From JACVRM01 sp963755085 (GTDB lineage Bacteria; Actinomycetota; Thermoleophilia; Gaiellales; Gaiellaceae), in NCBI GenBank assembly GCA_963755085.1, contig CAVWIN010000013.1, positions 1-64,000 on the forward strand: a stretch of DNA of 64,000 nt. Reading direction: 5' to 3'. Positions 25,501-33,759 of this stretch are shown piece by piece (within the stretch, counting starts at the first letter, position 1; each line of letters begins with the position of its first letter). The notes beneath the pieces are model-generated. The model saw only the letters and a list, made by a program, of their open reading frames with translations, made no database searches and was not told the DNA's origin. Position numbers and translations under genes: made by a program.

Positions 25501-25829
25501 GCGACGGTGTCTTCGCCGTCTTCGACGGCCCCGCGCGCGCCGTCCAGTGCGCGCTCGCGATCAGCGACGCGATGGAGCCGCTCGGGCTCGAGGTGCGCTC
25601 GGGCGTCCACACCGGCGAGGTCGAGCGCACCGCCGACAAGCCGCGCGGCATCGCCGTCGCGACGTGTGCGCGCATCATGGCGCTGGCGGCCGCCGGCGAG
25701 GTGCTCGTGAGTGCCACGACGCGGGACCTGGTCGCCGGCTCCGGCCTCGAGTTCGACGATCGCGGCGAGCACGAGCTCAAGGGCATCGAGGGCGCGCGAC
25801 GCCTCTTCGCCGCCAGGCTGCCGTCGTAG
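22550..25829 (+). CDS. AAA ATPase-TPR-LuxR HTH-cyclase domain regulator, apparently frameshifted
   Basis: About 1,093 residues over two frames. Frame one, from GTG 22550 (GGAGG upstream), gives an AAA/STAND ATPase with FVGREQEL, Walker A GQAGIGKTT at about residue 34 and Walker B VLVAIDDVQWLD. After LTPGDQVEDR near 23783 the match continues in another frame (AHVAVLAEASAQL), as if one GC pair were lost. Then come TPR-like helices, a LuxR HTH (LTSTELRVAELAAAGMTNRE, MSPKTVEANLARVYRKLG) and a class III nucleotide cyclase domain with FTDLVSSTEKA and DTAGDGVFAVF, which hold both metal aspartates. The usual Asn-x3-Arg site reads AVATCARI, so the Asn is missing and catalysis is doubtful. Confidence 0.82.
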
Positions 25830-25894
25830 CTCGCGAACAAACGTAGGGAAACGCCCGGTTTCGCGTGGAGCCCCCGCGCTCGTACGGTGGAGCC

Positions 25895-26203
25895 ATGGCA
25901 CAGCAAGCAAGCGAAACCCAGCGGCAGACGTACCTCGTCGAGCACTACCGGCCCGGACAGACGGCCGACGAGCTGTGGCAGTGGGCCTGCAGGATCCGCG
26001 CGAGCGCGGCCGAGCTGGAGCGCGAAGGCAAGGACGTGCGCTACGTCAGCTCGGCGATCGTCCCGACGGACGAGGCGCTGCTGTGCGTGATCGAGGCGGC
26101 CACCGAGGAGCTGGTGCGCGAGACGTACGCGCGGGCCGGCATCCCCTTCGAGCGGCTCTCGGCTGTGATCCCCGAGGGAGCCAACGGATGGGGTTCGCCG
26201 TGA
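25895..26203 (+). CDS. DUF4242 family protein (SCO4226-like)
   Basis: A 102-residue cytosolic protein from ATG 25895 with GGTGGAG upstream. The pattern TYLVEHYRPGQTADELW, VRYVSSAIVPTDEALLCVIEA and ETYARAGIPFERLSAVI fits the DUF4242 ferredoxin-like fold. A Streptomyces member, SCO4226, is a nickel-binding protein (established knowledge); metal residues cannot be confirmed here. Its stop overlaps the start of the first ABC permease (GTGA at 26200), making it the first gene of the import operon. Confidence 0.68.
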   Translation: MAQQASETQRQTYLVEHYRPGQTADELWQWACRIRASAAELEREGKDVRYVSSAIVPTDEALLCVIEAATEELVRETYARAGIPFERLSAVIPEGANGWGSP

Positions 26204-27035
26204 CTGCCGTTCCGGCTCGCGCGCTTGTGGCCATCGTGACAACCCGGCATAGTCGGACTCTTGTGAAGCGGGTCAACCTCCGGGCTGGTCTTTCGTCCTG
26301 CTCCTGGCGCTCGCCGCCGACGTGGCCGTCCGGGCGTTCGACCTCGGGGACTCGGTCGCCGCGCCCTCGTCCGCGGTCGCGGCACTCGCCGAGGGCATCT
26401 GGTCGGGCTCGCTGTCGAGCGAGCTCGGCACGACGCTCCACACCTACGCCGAGGGCCTGCTCCTGGCGATCGCGATCGGTGTCCCGGCCGGCGTGCTCAT
26501 CGGCACGTCCCGCACGCTTCGCGACGCCACGTCGGTCCTGATCGAGCTCCTGCGGCCGATCCCGGCCGTCGCGCTGATCCCGCTCTCGCTCGTGCTGTTC
26601 GGCCTGGGCACCTCGATGCACCGCAACGTCGTGGCCTTCGCCGCCCTCTGGCCGATTCTCATCAACACGATCTACGGCGTTCGCGGCACCGACCGCTTCC
26701 TGCACGACGTCGCGCGAACGTCGGGCGTCGGGCCCGTCGGGCGCCTCGTGCGCGTGACGCTGCCGGCGGCGCTCCCGAGCATCGCCACCGGGATCCGCAT
26801 CAGCGCCTCGCTCGCGCTGCTCGTCTGCGTGACGGCCGAGTTCGTCGTCGGAACCGCTGGCGGCGGCGGGATCGGCTCCTACATGGCGGTGCAGCAGAAC
26901 GCCTTCCGCATCCCGGAGCTGTACAGCGCCATCCTCGCGGCCGCGCTGCTCGGGTACCTCGTGAACGCGGGGCTGCGCGCAGCAGAACGGCGGGCGATCT
27001 TCTGGGGCGGCGAAGAGCGGAGGGCCGGCCGGTGA
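26200..27035 (+). CDS. ABC transporter permease (SsuC/TauC family), N-terminus apparently frameshifted
   Basis: The core from about 26285 is a typical BPD_transp_1 permease: SSAVAALAEGIW, TLHTYAEGLLLAIAIG, then the EAA loop DVARTSGVGPVGRLVRVTLPAALPSI. The expected first membrane helix (WSFVLLLALAADVAVRAF) has no start codon in its own frame after the TAG at 26250. A GTG at 26200, overlapping the DUF4242 stop, begins a basic leader in another frame (VTAVPARALV to VNLR). One missing G in the run at 26281-26284 would join them, giving about 278 residues. GTG 26322 is the start if the sequence is right, but it would delete helix one. Confidence 0.8.
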
Positions 27036-27805
27036 TGGCGCGGGCCGCCCGGTCACTGCTCGGCGTCGCCGTGCTCGTCCTCGCGTTCGGCGCGTGGGAG
27101 CTGTGGGCGCGCTCGGCCGGATCGTTCGTGATTCCCGCGCCGAGCGCGGTGCTCCGCACCGCGGCCGACGTCTGGCCGACCGGCTATTTCCTCGGCGCAG
27201 TCGCCGCCAGTCTGAGCCGGCTCGCCGTCGGCTTCGTCATCGGAGCGGGCACCGGCATCGCGCTGGGCCTGCTGATGGGCTCGTCGATCGGCGCCAGGCG
27301 CCTGTTCGAGCCGCTCGTCGAGCTCGGACGGGCCACGCCGCTCATCGCGATCGTTCCGGCGGCGATCATCGTCCTCGGCCCCGGCAGTGCGATGCGGATC
27401 AGCCTGATCGCGTTTGCCGTCTGCTTCCCCGTGCTGATCAACACCATGGATGGTGTCCGCGCGATCCCGCCCGAGCTGCGCGATACGGCCTCGATGCTGC
27501 ACGTGCGGCCGATCGAGCGGATGCTCCGCATCGAGCTCCCCGCCGCGCTCCCGTCGATCGCCGTCGGCCTCCGGATCGGCGTCTCGCTCGGGCTCGTCGC
27601 CGTGGTCCTCTCCGAGTTCGTCGGGGAGGGGGACGGCCTCGGCAGCTACATCTGGCTGGAGTACGGGAACCTTGACGTGAACGCGCTGTACGCAGGCCTG
27701 CTCTTCCTCGGCGTGCTCGGCGTCGTTCTCAACCGCCTGTTCGTCGCCGGCGAGCGCCGTGCCCTCGCCTGGCACTACGAGGCCACCGGTGACTCGGCTC
27801 GCTGA
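27032..27805 (+). CDS. ABC transporter permease (SsuC/TauC family)
   Basis: A 257-residue integral membrane protein with about six helices. It has FVIPAPSAVLRTAADVW near the N-terminus and the EAA cytoplasmic loop RDTASMLHVRPIERMLRIELPAALPSIAVG, which docks with the ATPase. It is homologous to the preceding permease, so the channel is probably a heterodimer. The GTG start overlaps the upstream stop (GTGA). Relatives import sulfonates, nitrate, taurine or pyrimidine precursors; the substrate is not determined by sequence alone. Confidence 0.88.
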   Translation: MMARAARSLLGVAVLVLAFGAWELWARSAGSFVIPAPSAVLRTAADVWPTGYFLGAVAASLSRLAVGFVIGAGTGIALGLLMGSSIGARRLFEPLVELGRATPLIAIVPAAIIVLGPGSAMRISLIAFAVCFPVLINTMDGVRAIPPELRDTASMLHVRPIERMLRIELPAALPSIAVGLRIGVSLGLVAVVLSEFVGEGDGLGSYIWLEYGNLDVNALYAGLLFLGVLGVVLNRLFVAGERRALAWHYEATGDSAR

Positions 27806-27809
27806 GCCC

Positions 27810-28622
27810 ATGATGCCCCTGCTCGACCGCGTTTCCGCCCGCGGCCCCGCGCTGCGCGTGCTGGGGCTCGGGAAGCGCTACGCCGAGGACGGGCCGCTCG
27901 TCTTCTCCGGGATCACCTTCGACGTCTGTGCAGGCGAGCTGCTCGCGATCGTCGGCCCGTCCGGGTGCGGCAAGACGACGCTGCTCCGGATCCTCTGCGG
28001 CCTGAGCGAGGCGAGCGAGGGCGAGGTGCTGTACGACGGGCGGCCGGTCCGGCGCCCGCCGCGCGAGTTTGCCGTCGTGTTCCAGGACTACACGCGTTCG
28101 CTCTTCCCGTGGCTCGACGTCATGGGCAACGTCTCGTTCCCGCTGCGGACGATGGGCCTGCCCCGGGCCGAGCGCGCTGCGCGCGCCGAAGCCGCCCTCG
28201 CCGAAGTCGGGCTGGAAGGCGTCTCGCGGAAATACCCCTGGAAGCTCTCCGGCGGGATGCAGCAGCGTGTGGCGATTGCCCGCGCGCTCGTCTCGCGGCC
28301 GCAGGTGCTGCTGCTCGACGAGCCATTCGCCTCGGTCGACGCGCTGACGCGCACAGAGCTCCAGGATCTGCTCCTGCGCATTCACACGGGCGTCGAGCAC
28401 GGCGCGACGACGATCGTCCACGTCACGCACGACATCGACGAGGCCGTGTACCTCGCCGATCGCGTGCTCGTCCTGGGCAGCGCGCCGGGTCACATCGTGG
28501 CGGCCATCCACGTTCCGCTCCCCCGGCCGCGTGCGCAGACCGCGACGCGGAGCTCCAACGACTTTCTCTCCATCCGCAACCACATCCACCAGATCATCGA
28601 AGCCAAGGAGGCTCGATCATGA
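27810..28622 (+). CDS. ABC transporter ATP-binding protein (SsuB/TauB family)
   Basis: A 270-residue ATPase with Walker A GPSGCGKTT, Q-loop VVFQDYTRSLFPW, signature LSGGMQQRVAIARAL, Walker B VLLLDEPFASVD and H-loop VHVTHDIDEAVYLAD. All catalytic residues are intact. ATG 27810 is next to a second ATG at 27813; either could be used. It lies four bases after permease two and overlaps the binding-protein start (ATGA), so the five genes 25895-29581 form one operon. Confidence 0.92.
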   Translation: MMPLLDRVSARGPALRVLGLGKRYAEDGPLVFSGITFDVCAGELLAIVGPSGCGKTTLLRILCGLSEASEGEVLYDGRPVRRPPREFAVVFQDYTRSLFPWLDVMGNVSFPLRTMGLPRAERAARAEAALAEVGLEGVSRKYPWKLSGGMQQRVAIARALVSRPQVLLLDEPFASVDALTRTELQDLLLRIHTGVEHGATTIVHVTHDIDEAVYLADRVLVLGSAPGHIVAAIHVPLPRPRAQTATRSSNDFLSIRNHIHQIIEAKEARS

Positions 28623-29581
28623 TTGCTAGCAACTCCAAACGCCTAGGGGCCGTCATTGTCCTCCTCGCGGCGCTCGTCGCGGCGAGTACCGCCGTGGCGA
28701 GGCCGGCCGCCCGGAGCCGCAACCAGGCGACCGTGACGATCGGCTTCCTCAACGTCGAGCCCGCCATGCAGGCGGCGTACGCGCAGGCGCGCGGGTTCTT
28801 CGCCGCCCAGGGCATCGACGCCGAACTGAAGCCCTTCACCGATCCGTCGCTTGTCGCCGCTGCGGTGGTGTCGGGCGACGTGACGTTCTCCGCTTTCAAC
28901 GTCGGGGGGATTGCGAACGCCAGGGCGCACGGCGCTCCCCTGAAGATCGTCGCCGCCGGGGCGCTGTACGAGCCGCACACTGCGACGACCGCGCTCATGG
29001 CCGCGCCGGGCAAGACGTTCACGCGGCCAAGTCAGCTGGTCGGCAAAAAGATCGGGATCGACGCCAAGAACACGATCGCGCACATCGGCCTGCTCAAGTG
29101 GCTGAAGCAGGGCGGAGTCTCGGACGGCGACGTCACGCTGATCGAGTTCCATGGGTTCGCGCCGATCCTCGGCCCGCTCAAGCGGGGTCAGATCGACGCC
29201 GCGGTGATGCCCGAGCCCTACGTCACGCAAGCGCAGGGGCGTGGCTCACACCGCGTCGCGATGGTCTTCGACGCGACCTGCCGGTCCCAGTGCCTGATCA
29301 CCGGCTGGATCGCGCGCAAGGACGTCGATCCCGGCCTCGCCGCACGGTTCCGCAACGCGATCCAGGCCGCGGCCGTGTGGGCCGACCAGAAGAAGAACAA
29401 GGCCGCCGCCGGCAAGATCCTGGCCGGCCAGGCGTCGCTCGATTCCAAGCTCGTCGGCCGGATCGCGCGCACCAACTTCGCAGTGCGGCTCCGGCCGGCG
29501 CTGGCACAGCCATGGATCGACGCCTTCGCCGAGTTCGGGGTGATCCCGCAGACGTTCCCGGCGCTGGAGCTCGTGAAGTAA
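28619..29581 (+). CDS. ABC transporter substrate-binding protein (NMT1/SsuA-like)
   Basis: A 320-residue exported protein. The signal peptide (MIASNSKRLGAVIVLLAALV) ends near AVARPAA; there is no lipobox Cys. Mature features are TVTIGFLNVEPAMQAAYAQ, SGDVTFSAFNVGG, VGKKIGIDAKNT and GQIDAAVMPEPY, as in NMT1/THI5-like and aliphatic sulfonate/nitrate binding proteins. It captures the ligand outside the membrane for the two permeases. No thiamin, sulfur or nitrogen gene is adjacent, so the substrate remains open; the DUF4242 partner hints at a metal or an organic ligand. Confidence 0.88.
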   Translation: MIASNSKRLGAVIVLLAALVAASTAVARPAARSRNQATVTIGFLNVEPAMQAAYAQARGFFAAQGIDAELKPFTDPSLVAAAVVSGDVTFSAFNVGGIANARAHGAPLKIVAAGALYEPHTATTALMAAPGKTFTRPSQLVGKKIGIDAKNTIAHIGLLKWLKQGGVSDGDVTLIEFHGFAPILGPLKRGQIDAAVMPEPYVTQAQGRGSHRVAMVFDATCRSQCLITGWIARKDVDPGLAARFRNAIQAAAVWADQKKNKAAAGKILAGQASLDSKLVGRIARTNFAVRLRPALAQPWIDAFAEFGVIPQTFPALELVK

Positions 29582-29595
29582 GCGCCATCCAGCGA

Positions 29596-29638
29596 TGGAG
29601 CGTGCCGGGTTCGAACCGGCGAGCTTCGGCTTGCAAGG
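29596..29638 (-). pseudogene. tRNA 3'-half remnant (tRNA-Ala-like, TGC loop)
   Basis: On the minus strand the segment reads CTTGCAAG (a possible TGC anticodon loop), then a variable region, a perfect T-arm (GCCGG TTCGAAC CCGGC) and an acceptor-like end CGCTCCA. The matching 5' half, D-arm and anticodon stem pairing are absent, so it is not a functional tRNA. tRNA 3' ends are common integration targets; this could be a leftover attachment site. Confidence 0.45.
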
Positions 29639-30053
29639 CGGCGGGGCCTCCGTCCCGCCGCCTGACGCCGGTTGTTGACCGCGGGCCCAGCCGCGCTGAA
29701 TCAGACGGCTCCGCGGTGTCCGATCTCGCGGCCGGTCGCCGTCTGGTTTCCAATTGGTCTCGTCCGTTTCGGAGTACGCGATCATCAAGAAACGCGCCGA
29801 CGGCAGCCAGTCGAGCACGGCGATTTACGACAGCGCGATGCTCACCCGGCCGGGTTTACCGACTCGGCTGAGAACGCGTTGCACGCCTTTCTGGCCGACA
29901 CGATGCGGGCACACGAGACGCTGCTCCGGATGGGCGGCATGGGCAAGGAGAAGCACCCGCCGCAGCCCGAGTTCCACGCGGGGAACGGGACGCGCTCTCG
30001 TTCTCGTGGCAGCGCTCGCGGTACTACGCAGTGCCGGTCAACGACCGAGATCG

Positions 30054-30128
30054 CGCGCCGGGATCGTCCACTACAACACCGGCGACGAGGTCGATCGGCT
30101 CCTCGAGGAGTTGACGCGGCTGCAGTAG
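30054..30128 (+). pseudogene. 3' fragment of a cysteine desulfurase-like gene
   Basis: The last 24 codons read RAGIVHYNTGDEVDRLLEEL and end LTRLQ. They are nearly identical to the C-terminus of the enzyme at 20975-22141 (RAGIVHYNTAAEVDRLLEEL). Sequence upstream of 30054 does not match the rest of that gene. It is a remnant of a second copy or of a partial duplication. Confidence 0.7.
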
Positions 30129-30251
30129 CCCGCGGTGGGCGAGCGGCTGTTCGCCGCCATCGTCCGGTGGCTGGAAGTCCCAGCGCCGATCGCGGTCGCA
30201 CTCACACTTGTTAGGACGTGCGGCAGTGGCGCGGAGTTCGCGCGGGTCCCG

Positions 30252-32714
30252 CTAGCCGGTTGCCAGCTCCAGCCCCTCCTCGAGCTCGAGCCCCCGCCCG
30301 CGCTCGAACGCCGACTCCGCCCCGTCGCCGAGCGCGGCCTGGATCCCCGCCCGCGTCTCGCCGTTCATCGCCGCATAGAAGGGCTGCTCCGCCGACCCGC
30401 TCACCCCGCGCAGCGCGTCCGCCGCGCCCAGCAGCAGCGCCCCCGACTCGGGATCGCCGAGCCGGAGCCGCGCCGCCGCCTGCGCCTCGAACACCTGGCT
30501 GACGATGTCACCGCCGAGCGCGCGCGCGGCCTCGGCCGCCTCGCGCATGGCAGCCAACGCAGCTTCGGTCTCGCCCTGGAAGTACGTGGCGAGCCCGAGG
30601 TTGAGGAGCGACATGGCCGCCACGTCGCCGATGCCCAGCCGCCGGGAGAGCGCCGCCGACTCCTCCGCCAGCTCCCGGGCGCGCGCGTAGTCGCCGCGGA
30701 TGATCTGCAGGTCGGCGAGGTTCAGCGTCACCAGCGCCAGCACCGGATCGTCCTCGCCGGCCCTGGCGGCGGCGCGGCTGCGCTCGTAGTACTCGGCTGC
30801 CCGGTCGAGGTCGCCGCCGAACATCGCGGCGACGGCGAGGTCGCCGAGCGCCGCGGCGATCGCCGACTGGTCGCCGATCGCCTGCCAGCGCGCCAGCGCG
30901 TCCTCCGCGAGCACGCGCTGCTCCTCGTAGTCGCCCGCGAGCGCCGCGAGGTGCGCAGCCGAACGGACGAGCCGCGCCGCCGTCGCCGGCTCGAGCTCGT
31001 CCACGGCGGCGAGGCTCGCCGCGATCCACGCCCGCCCCTCCGCGGTCAGCGGCCGCACCCGCCAGTAGCGGCCCAGCGCCGCGCAGATCCGGCCGGCGAC
31101 CTCCCGCTCGCCGGTGTCACGCGCCCAGCCGAGTGCCGCACGCACGTTGTCGTAGTCGTCGTCGATCGCCAGCAGCCACCGCTCCTGGCCGCTGCCGCGC
31201 AGATGCGGCTCCGCCGCCTCCGCGAGCTCGACCACGAACTCCGCATGCGCGCGCTTGAGCGCGGCCTCCTCCCCGTTCTCGGCAAGCCGTTCGGCCGCGA
31301 ACTCGCGGATCGTCTCCAGCATCAGGAAGCGGCCGCCGTCGCGCGCCTTCAGCAGGCTGAGATCGACCAGCTCCTCGAGCTCGTCGAGGTCACCGCCCGC
31401 CGCCTGCTCGGCCGCCTCCAGCGAGAAGCTGCCCGCGAACACCGACAGTCGCCGGAGCAGGACTCGCGCCTCCTCCTGCAGCAGGTCGTGGCTCCACTCG
31501 ATCGTCGCACGGAGCGTCTGCTGGCGCTCCGGCGCGTCCGCGCTCCCGCGGGTCAGCACGGCGAGGCTGCGCTCGAGCCGTCCGAGCATGGACTCCGGCT
31601 CGAGCAGCCGGGCGCGGGCGGCCGCCAACTCGAGCGCGAGCGGCAGGCAGTCCAGCCGCAGGCAGATCTCCGCCACCGTGCCGTCCGCCTCGAGGTGCCG
31701 CCCCGCCGCCGCCGCCCGCTCCACGAACATCGTGACCGCGCTCTTCAGCTCGAGCGGCTCGAGGGGATAGACATGCTCGCCCGTGATGCGCAGCGCCGCC
31801 CGGCTCGTCGTCAGCACCTTCAGCTGCGGCGCCTGGGCGAGCAGCTCGCTGAGCGCGCGCCGCGCGTCGAGCACGTGCTCGAAGTTGTCGAGCGCGAGCA
31901 CCGCCTGCCGCTCGCGCAGGTGCTCGGCCAGCCCCTCGGTCGGCGCGACCGCCTGCGCGATCGCGGGGAGCACCAGGTCGGCCTGCCGCAGGCCGGCGAG
32001 CGGCACCCAGAAGACGCCGTCCGTCATGCGGTCCTCCAGCTCGTGGGCGACATCGATCGCGAGCCGGGTCTTGCCCGTGCCGCCCGGTCCGGTGATCGTC
32101 ACCACCCGCGCGCCGTTCGACATCAGCGCGACGAGATCGGCGACCTCGCGCTCGCGGCCGAGCAGCGGCCACGCCGTCGGCGGCAGCTGCGTCTGGCGAT
32201 GGGTGCGGAGCGGCGGGAAGTCGCCGCCGCCCGCCTGCCACAGCCGCTGCCGGTCGGGGAAGTCCTTGAGCGGGTGCTCACCGAGATCGCGCACCTCGAC
32301 CTCGCCGGCGACGAGGTCGTGCGTCGACTGCGAGATCACGACCTGGCCGCCGTGCGCCGCGCTCATGATCCGCGCCGCCCGGTGCACGTCGACGCCCACG
32401 TACTTCGGCGGGTCGACTGACGGCTCGCCCGTGTGCACGCCGACGCGGACGCGCATGGGGCCGCCCTCGAGCGCGGCCAGCGCCTCGGCGACCGCGTCGA
32501 GCGCCGCGCGCGCCGACGCGAACGCGAAGAAGAAGCTGTCCCCCTGGTTGTCGACCTCGAAGCCGCCGTGACGGCCGAACGCGCCGCGGACGGCGTGACC
32601 GTGCGCGTTCAGCGCGTCCATGTACGCGGCCGCGCCGAGCTCCTGGAGCAGCCGCGTCGCCCCCTCCACGTCAGTGAAGACGAGTGTCACCGTTCCGCTC
32701 GGCTGCAACATCAT
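30252..32714 (-). CDS. Class III cyclase-NB-ARC/AAA ATPase-TPR signalling protein
   Basis: An 820-residue protein. Residues about 8-165 are a class III nucleotide cyclase domain with FTDVEGATRLLQEL and NQGDSFFFAF, holding both metal aspartates. The transition-state segment is VDVHRAARIM, with His in place of the usual Asn but the Arg kept. A STAND/NB-ARC ATPase follows, with LLGREREVADL, P-loop GPGGTGKTRLA (about residue 209), LALDNFEHVLDA and LPLALELAAARA. The last ~400 residues are TPR helices. This plan is common in actinobacteria, but ligand and output are unknown. Compared with the 22.5-kb regulator, the cyclase domain is at the opposite end and there is no DNA-binding domain. Confidence 0.87.
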   Translation of the reverse strand: MMLQPSGTVTLVFTDVEGATRLLQELGAAAYMDALNAHGHAVRGAFGRHGGFEVDNQGDSFFFAFASARAALDAVAEALAALEGGPMRVRVGVHTGEPSVDPPKYVGVDVHRAARIMSAAHGGQVVISQSTHDLVAGEVEVRDLGEHPLKDFPDRQRLWQAGGGDFPPLRTHRQTQLPPTAWPLLGREREVADLVALMSNGARVVTITGPGGTGKTRLAIDVAHELEDRMTDGVFWVPLAGLRQADLVLPAIAQAVAPTEGLAEHLRERQAVLALDNFEHVLDARRALSELLAQAPQLKVLTTSRAALRITGEHVYPLEPLELKSAVTMFVERAAAAGRHLEADGTVAEICLRLDCLPLALELAAARARLLEPESMLGRLERSLAVLTRGSADAPERQQTLRATIEWSHDLLQEEARVLLRRLSVFAGSFSLEAAEQAAGGDLDELEELVDLSLLKARDGGRFLMLETIREFAAERLAENGEEAALKRAHAEFVVELAEAAEPHLRGSGQERWLLAIDDDYDNVRAALGWARDTGEREVAGRICAALGRYWRVRPLTAEGRAWIAASLAAVDELEPATAARLVRSAAHLAALAGDYEEQRVLAEDALARWQAIGDQSAIAAALGDLAVAAMFGGDLDRAAEYYERSRAAARAGEDDPVLALVTLNLADLQIIRGDYARARELAEESAALSRRLGIGDVAAMSLLNLGLATYFQGETEAALAAMREAAEAARALGGDIVSQVFEAQAAARLRLGDPESGALLLGAADALRGVSGSAEQPFYAAMNGETRAGIQAALGDGAESAFERGRGLELEEGLELATG

Positions 32715-32768
32715 CAGGTGTCGTCATCCAACCGCCGTGCGGCGCTGCGCGCAACATAGGGTGTCGAA

Positions 32769-33749
32769 GTGCGGCTCGTGGTCCTTGGCGGCACCAAGTT
32801 CCTCGGGCGCGCCGCCGCCGAGGAGGCACTGCGCCGCGGCCACGACGTCACGCTCTTCAACCGCGGGGAGACGAACGCCGGCCTCTTCCCGGAGGCCGAG
32901 CATCTGCACGGCGACCGCGACGGCAACCTCGACACGCTGCGCGGGCGCGAGTGGGACGCCGTCATCGACCCGTCCGGCTACGTGCCGCGCGTCGTGCGCG
33001 CCTCCGCCGAGCTGCTGCAGGACGCCGTCGGCCACTACGTCTTCGTCTCGAGCGTCTCCGTGTACCGGGACTTCTCGCGCGCTCACTTCGACGAGAAGGC
33101 GCCGCGCATCGAGCTCGAGGACTCGGCGGTCGAGGAGGTCATGGAGTACTACGGCGGGCTCAAGGCGCTCTGCGAGGACGTCGTCGCCGAGGTCTTCCCC
33201 GGCCGCTCAGCGAGCGTCCGGGCCGGGCTGATCGTGGGGCCGCACGACCCCACCGACCGCTTCACCTACTGGCCGGTGCGCGTCGCGCGCGGCGGCGAGG
33301 TGCTTGCGCCCGGGCGGCCCGGCCGCCCGGTCGAGTTCGTGGACGTGCGCGACCTCGGCGCCTGGCTCGTCACCGTCGCCGAGCAGCGCACGAGCGGCGC
33401 CTTCAACGCGACGCGGGACGGGCTGACGATGGACGAGGTGCTCGAGACCTGCCGCGTCGTAAGTGGCAGCGACGCCACCTTCACCTGGGTGGACGAGCCG
33501 TTCCTGCTCGAGCGCGAGGTCGGCCAGTGGATGGAGCTGCCGCTCTGGATCGCCGAGAGCGACCCCGAGTGGGGGCACATGCAGGAGGCCGACGTCTCTC
33601 GCGCGCGCGCCGCCGGCCTCACGTTCCGGCCGCTCTCCGAGACGGTCGACGACACGCTGGCCTGGGCGCGCACGAAGGACGGCTGGAACGATGCCGTCGG
33701 GCTCAAGCCCGAGCGCGAGCGGGAGCTCCTGGCGCAGTGGCGCCGCTAG
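32769..33749 (+). CDS. NAD-dependent epimerase/dehydratase family protein
   Basis: A 326-residue extended/atypical SDR from GTG 32769. The Rossmann motif is LGGTKFLGRAAAEEAL, then LFNRGE. VFVSSVSVYRDFS and YYGGLKALCED take the place of the usual S-YxxxK (the YGGLK form is seen in CSP41-like epimerases). VRAGLIVGPHDPTDRFTYW and RPVEFVDVRDLGAW follow. It probably binds NAD(P) and acts on a nucleotide sugar or is a regulatory relative. It is divergent from the cyclase-ATPase gene and starts a run with the thioesterase and M16 peptidase genes. Confidence 0.82.
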   Translation: MRLVVLGGTKFLGRAAAEEALRRGHDVTLFNRGETNAGLFPEAEHLHGDRDGNLDTLRGREWDAVIDPSGYVPRVVRASAELLQDAVGHYVFVSSVSVYRDFSRAHFDEKAPRIELEDSAVEEVMEYYGGLKALCEDVVAEVFPGRSASVRAGLIVGPHDPTDRFTYWPVRVARGGEVLAPGRPGRPVEFVDVRDLGAWLVTVAEQRTSGAFNATRDGLTMDEVLETCRVVSGSDATFTWVDEPFLLEREVGQWMELPLWIAESDPEWGHMQEADVSRARAAGLTFRPLSETVDDTLAWARTKDGWNDAVGLKPERERELLAQWRR

Positions 33750-33759
33750 CATCGCCCGG

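Larger units (their letters stand above)
29582..30248. other. Gene debris between ABC operon and cyclase-ATPase regulator
   Basis: A stretch of 667 bp holds no intact gene. It contains a minus-strand tRNA-like 3' fragment and the 3' end of a desulfurase-like gene (both listed). Between them, near 29877-29990, a plus-strand frame gives AFLADTMRAHETLLRMGGMGKEKHPPQPEF in part, without start or family. It looks like a mosaic of broken genes from insertion and deletion. Confidence 0.55.

Noticed and set aside
23757..25910. 717-residue minus-strand open frame
   Set aside because: It is a high-GC shadow opposite the ATPase-LuxR-cyclase gene with no family motif.
29596..29638. Complete tRNA gene
   Set aside because: Only the T-arm, an acceptor-like end and an anticodon-like loop fit. 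No D-arm, 5' acceptor or paired anticodon stem was found.
30135..32420. 761-residue plus-strand open frame
   Set aside because: It is a shadow of the cyclase-ATPase gene on the other strand, Arg-rich and without motifs.
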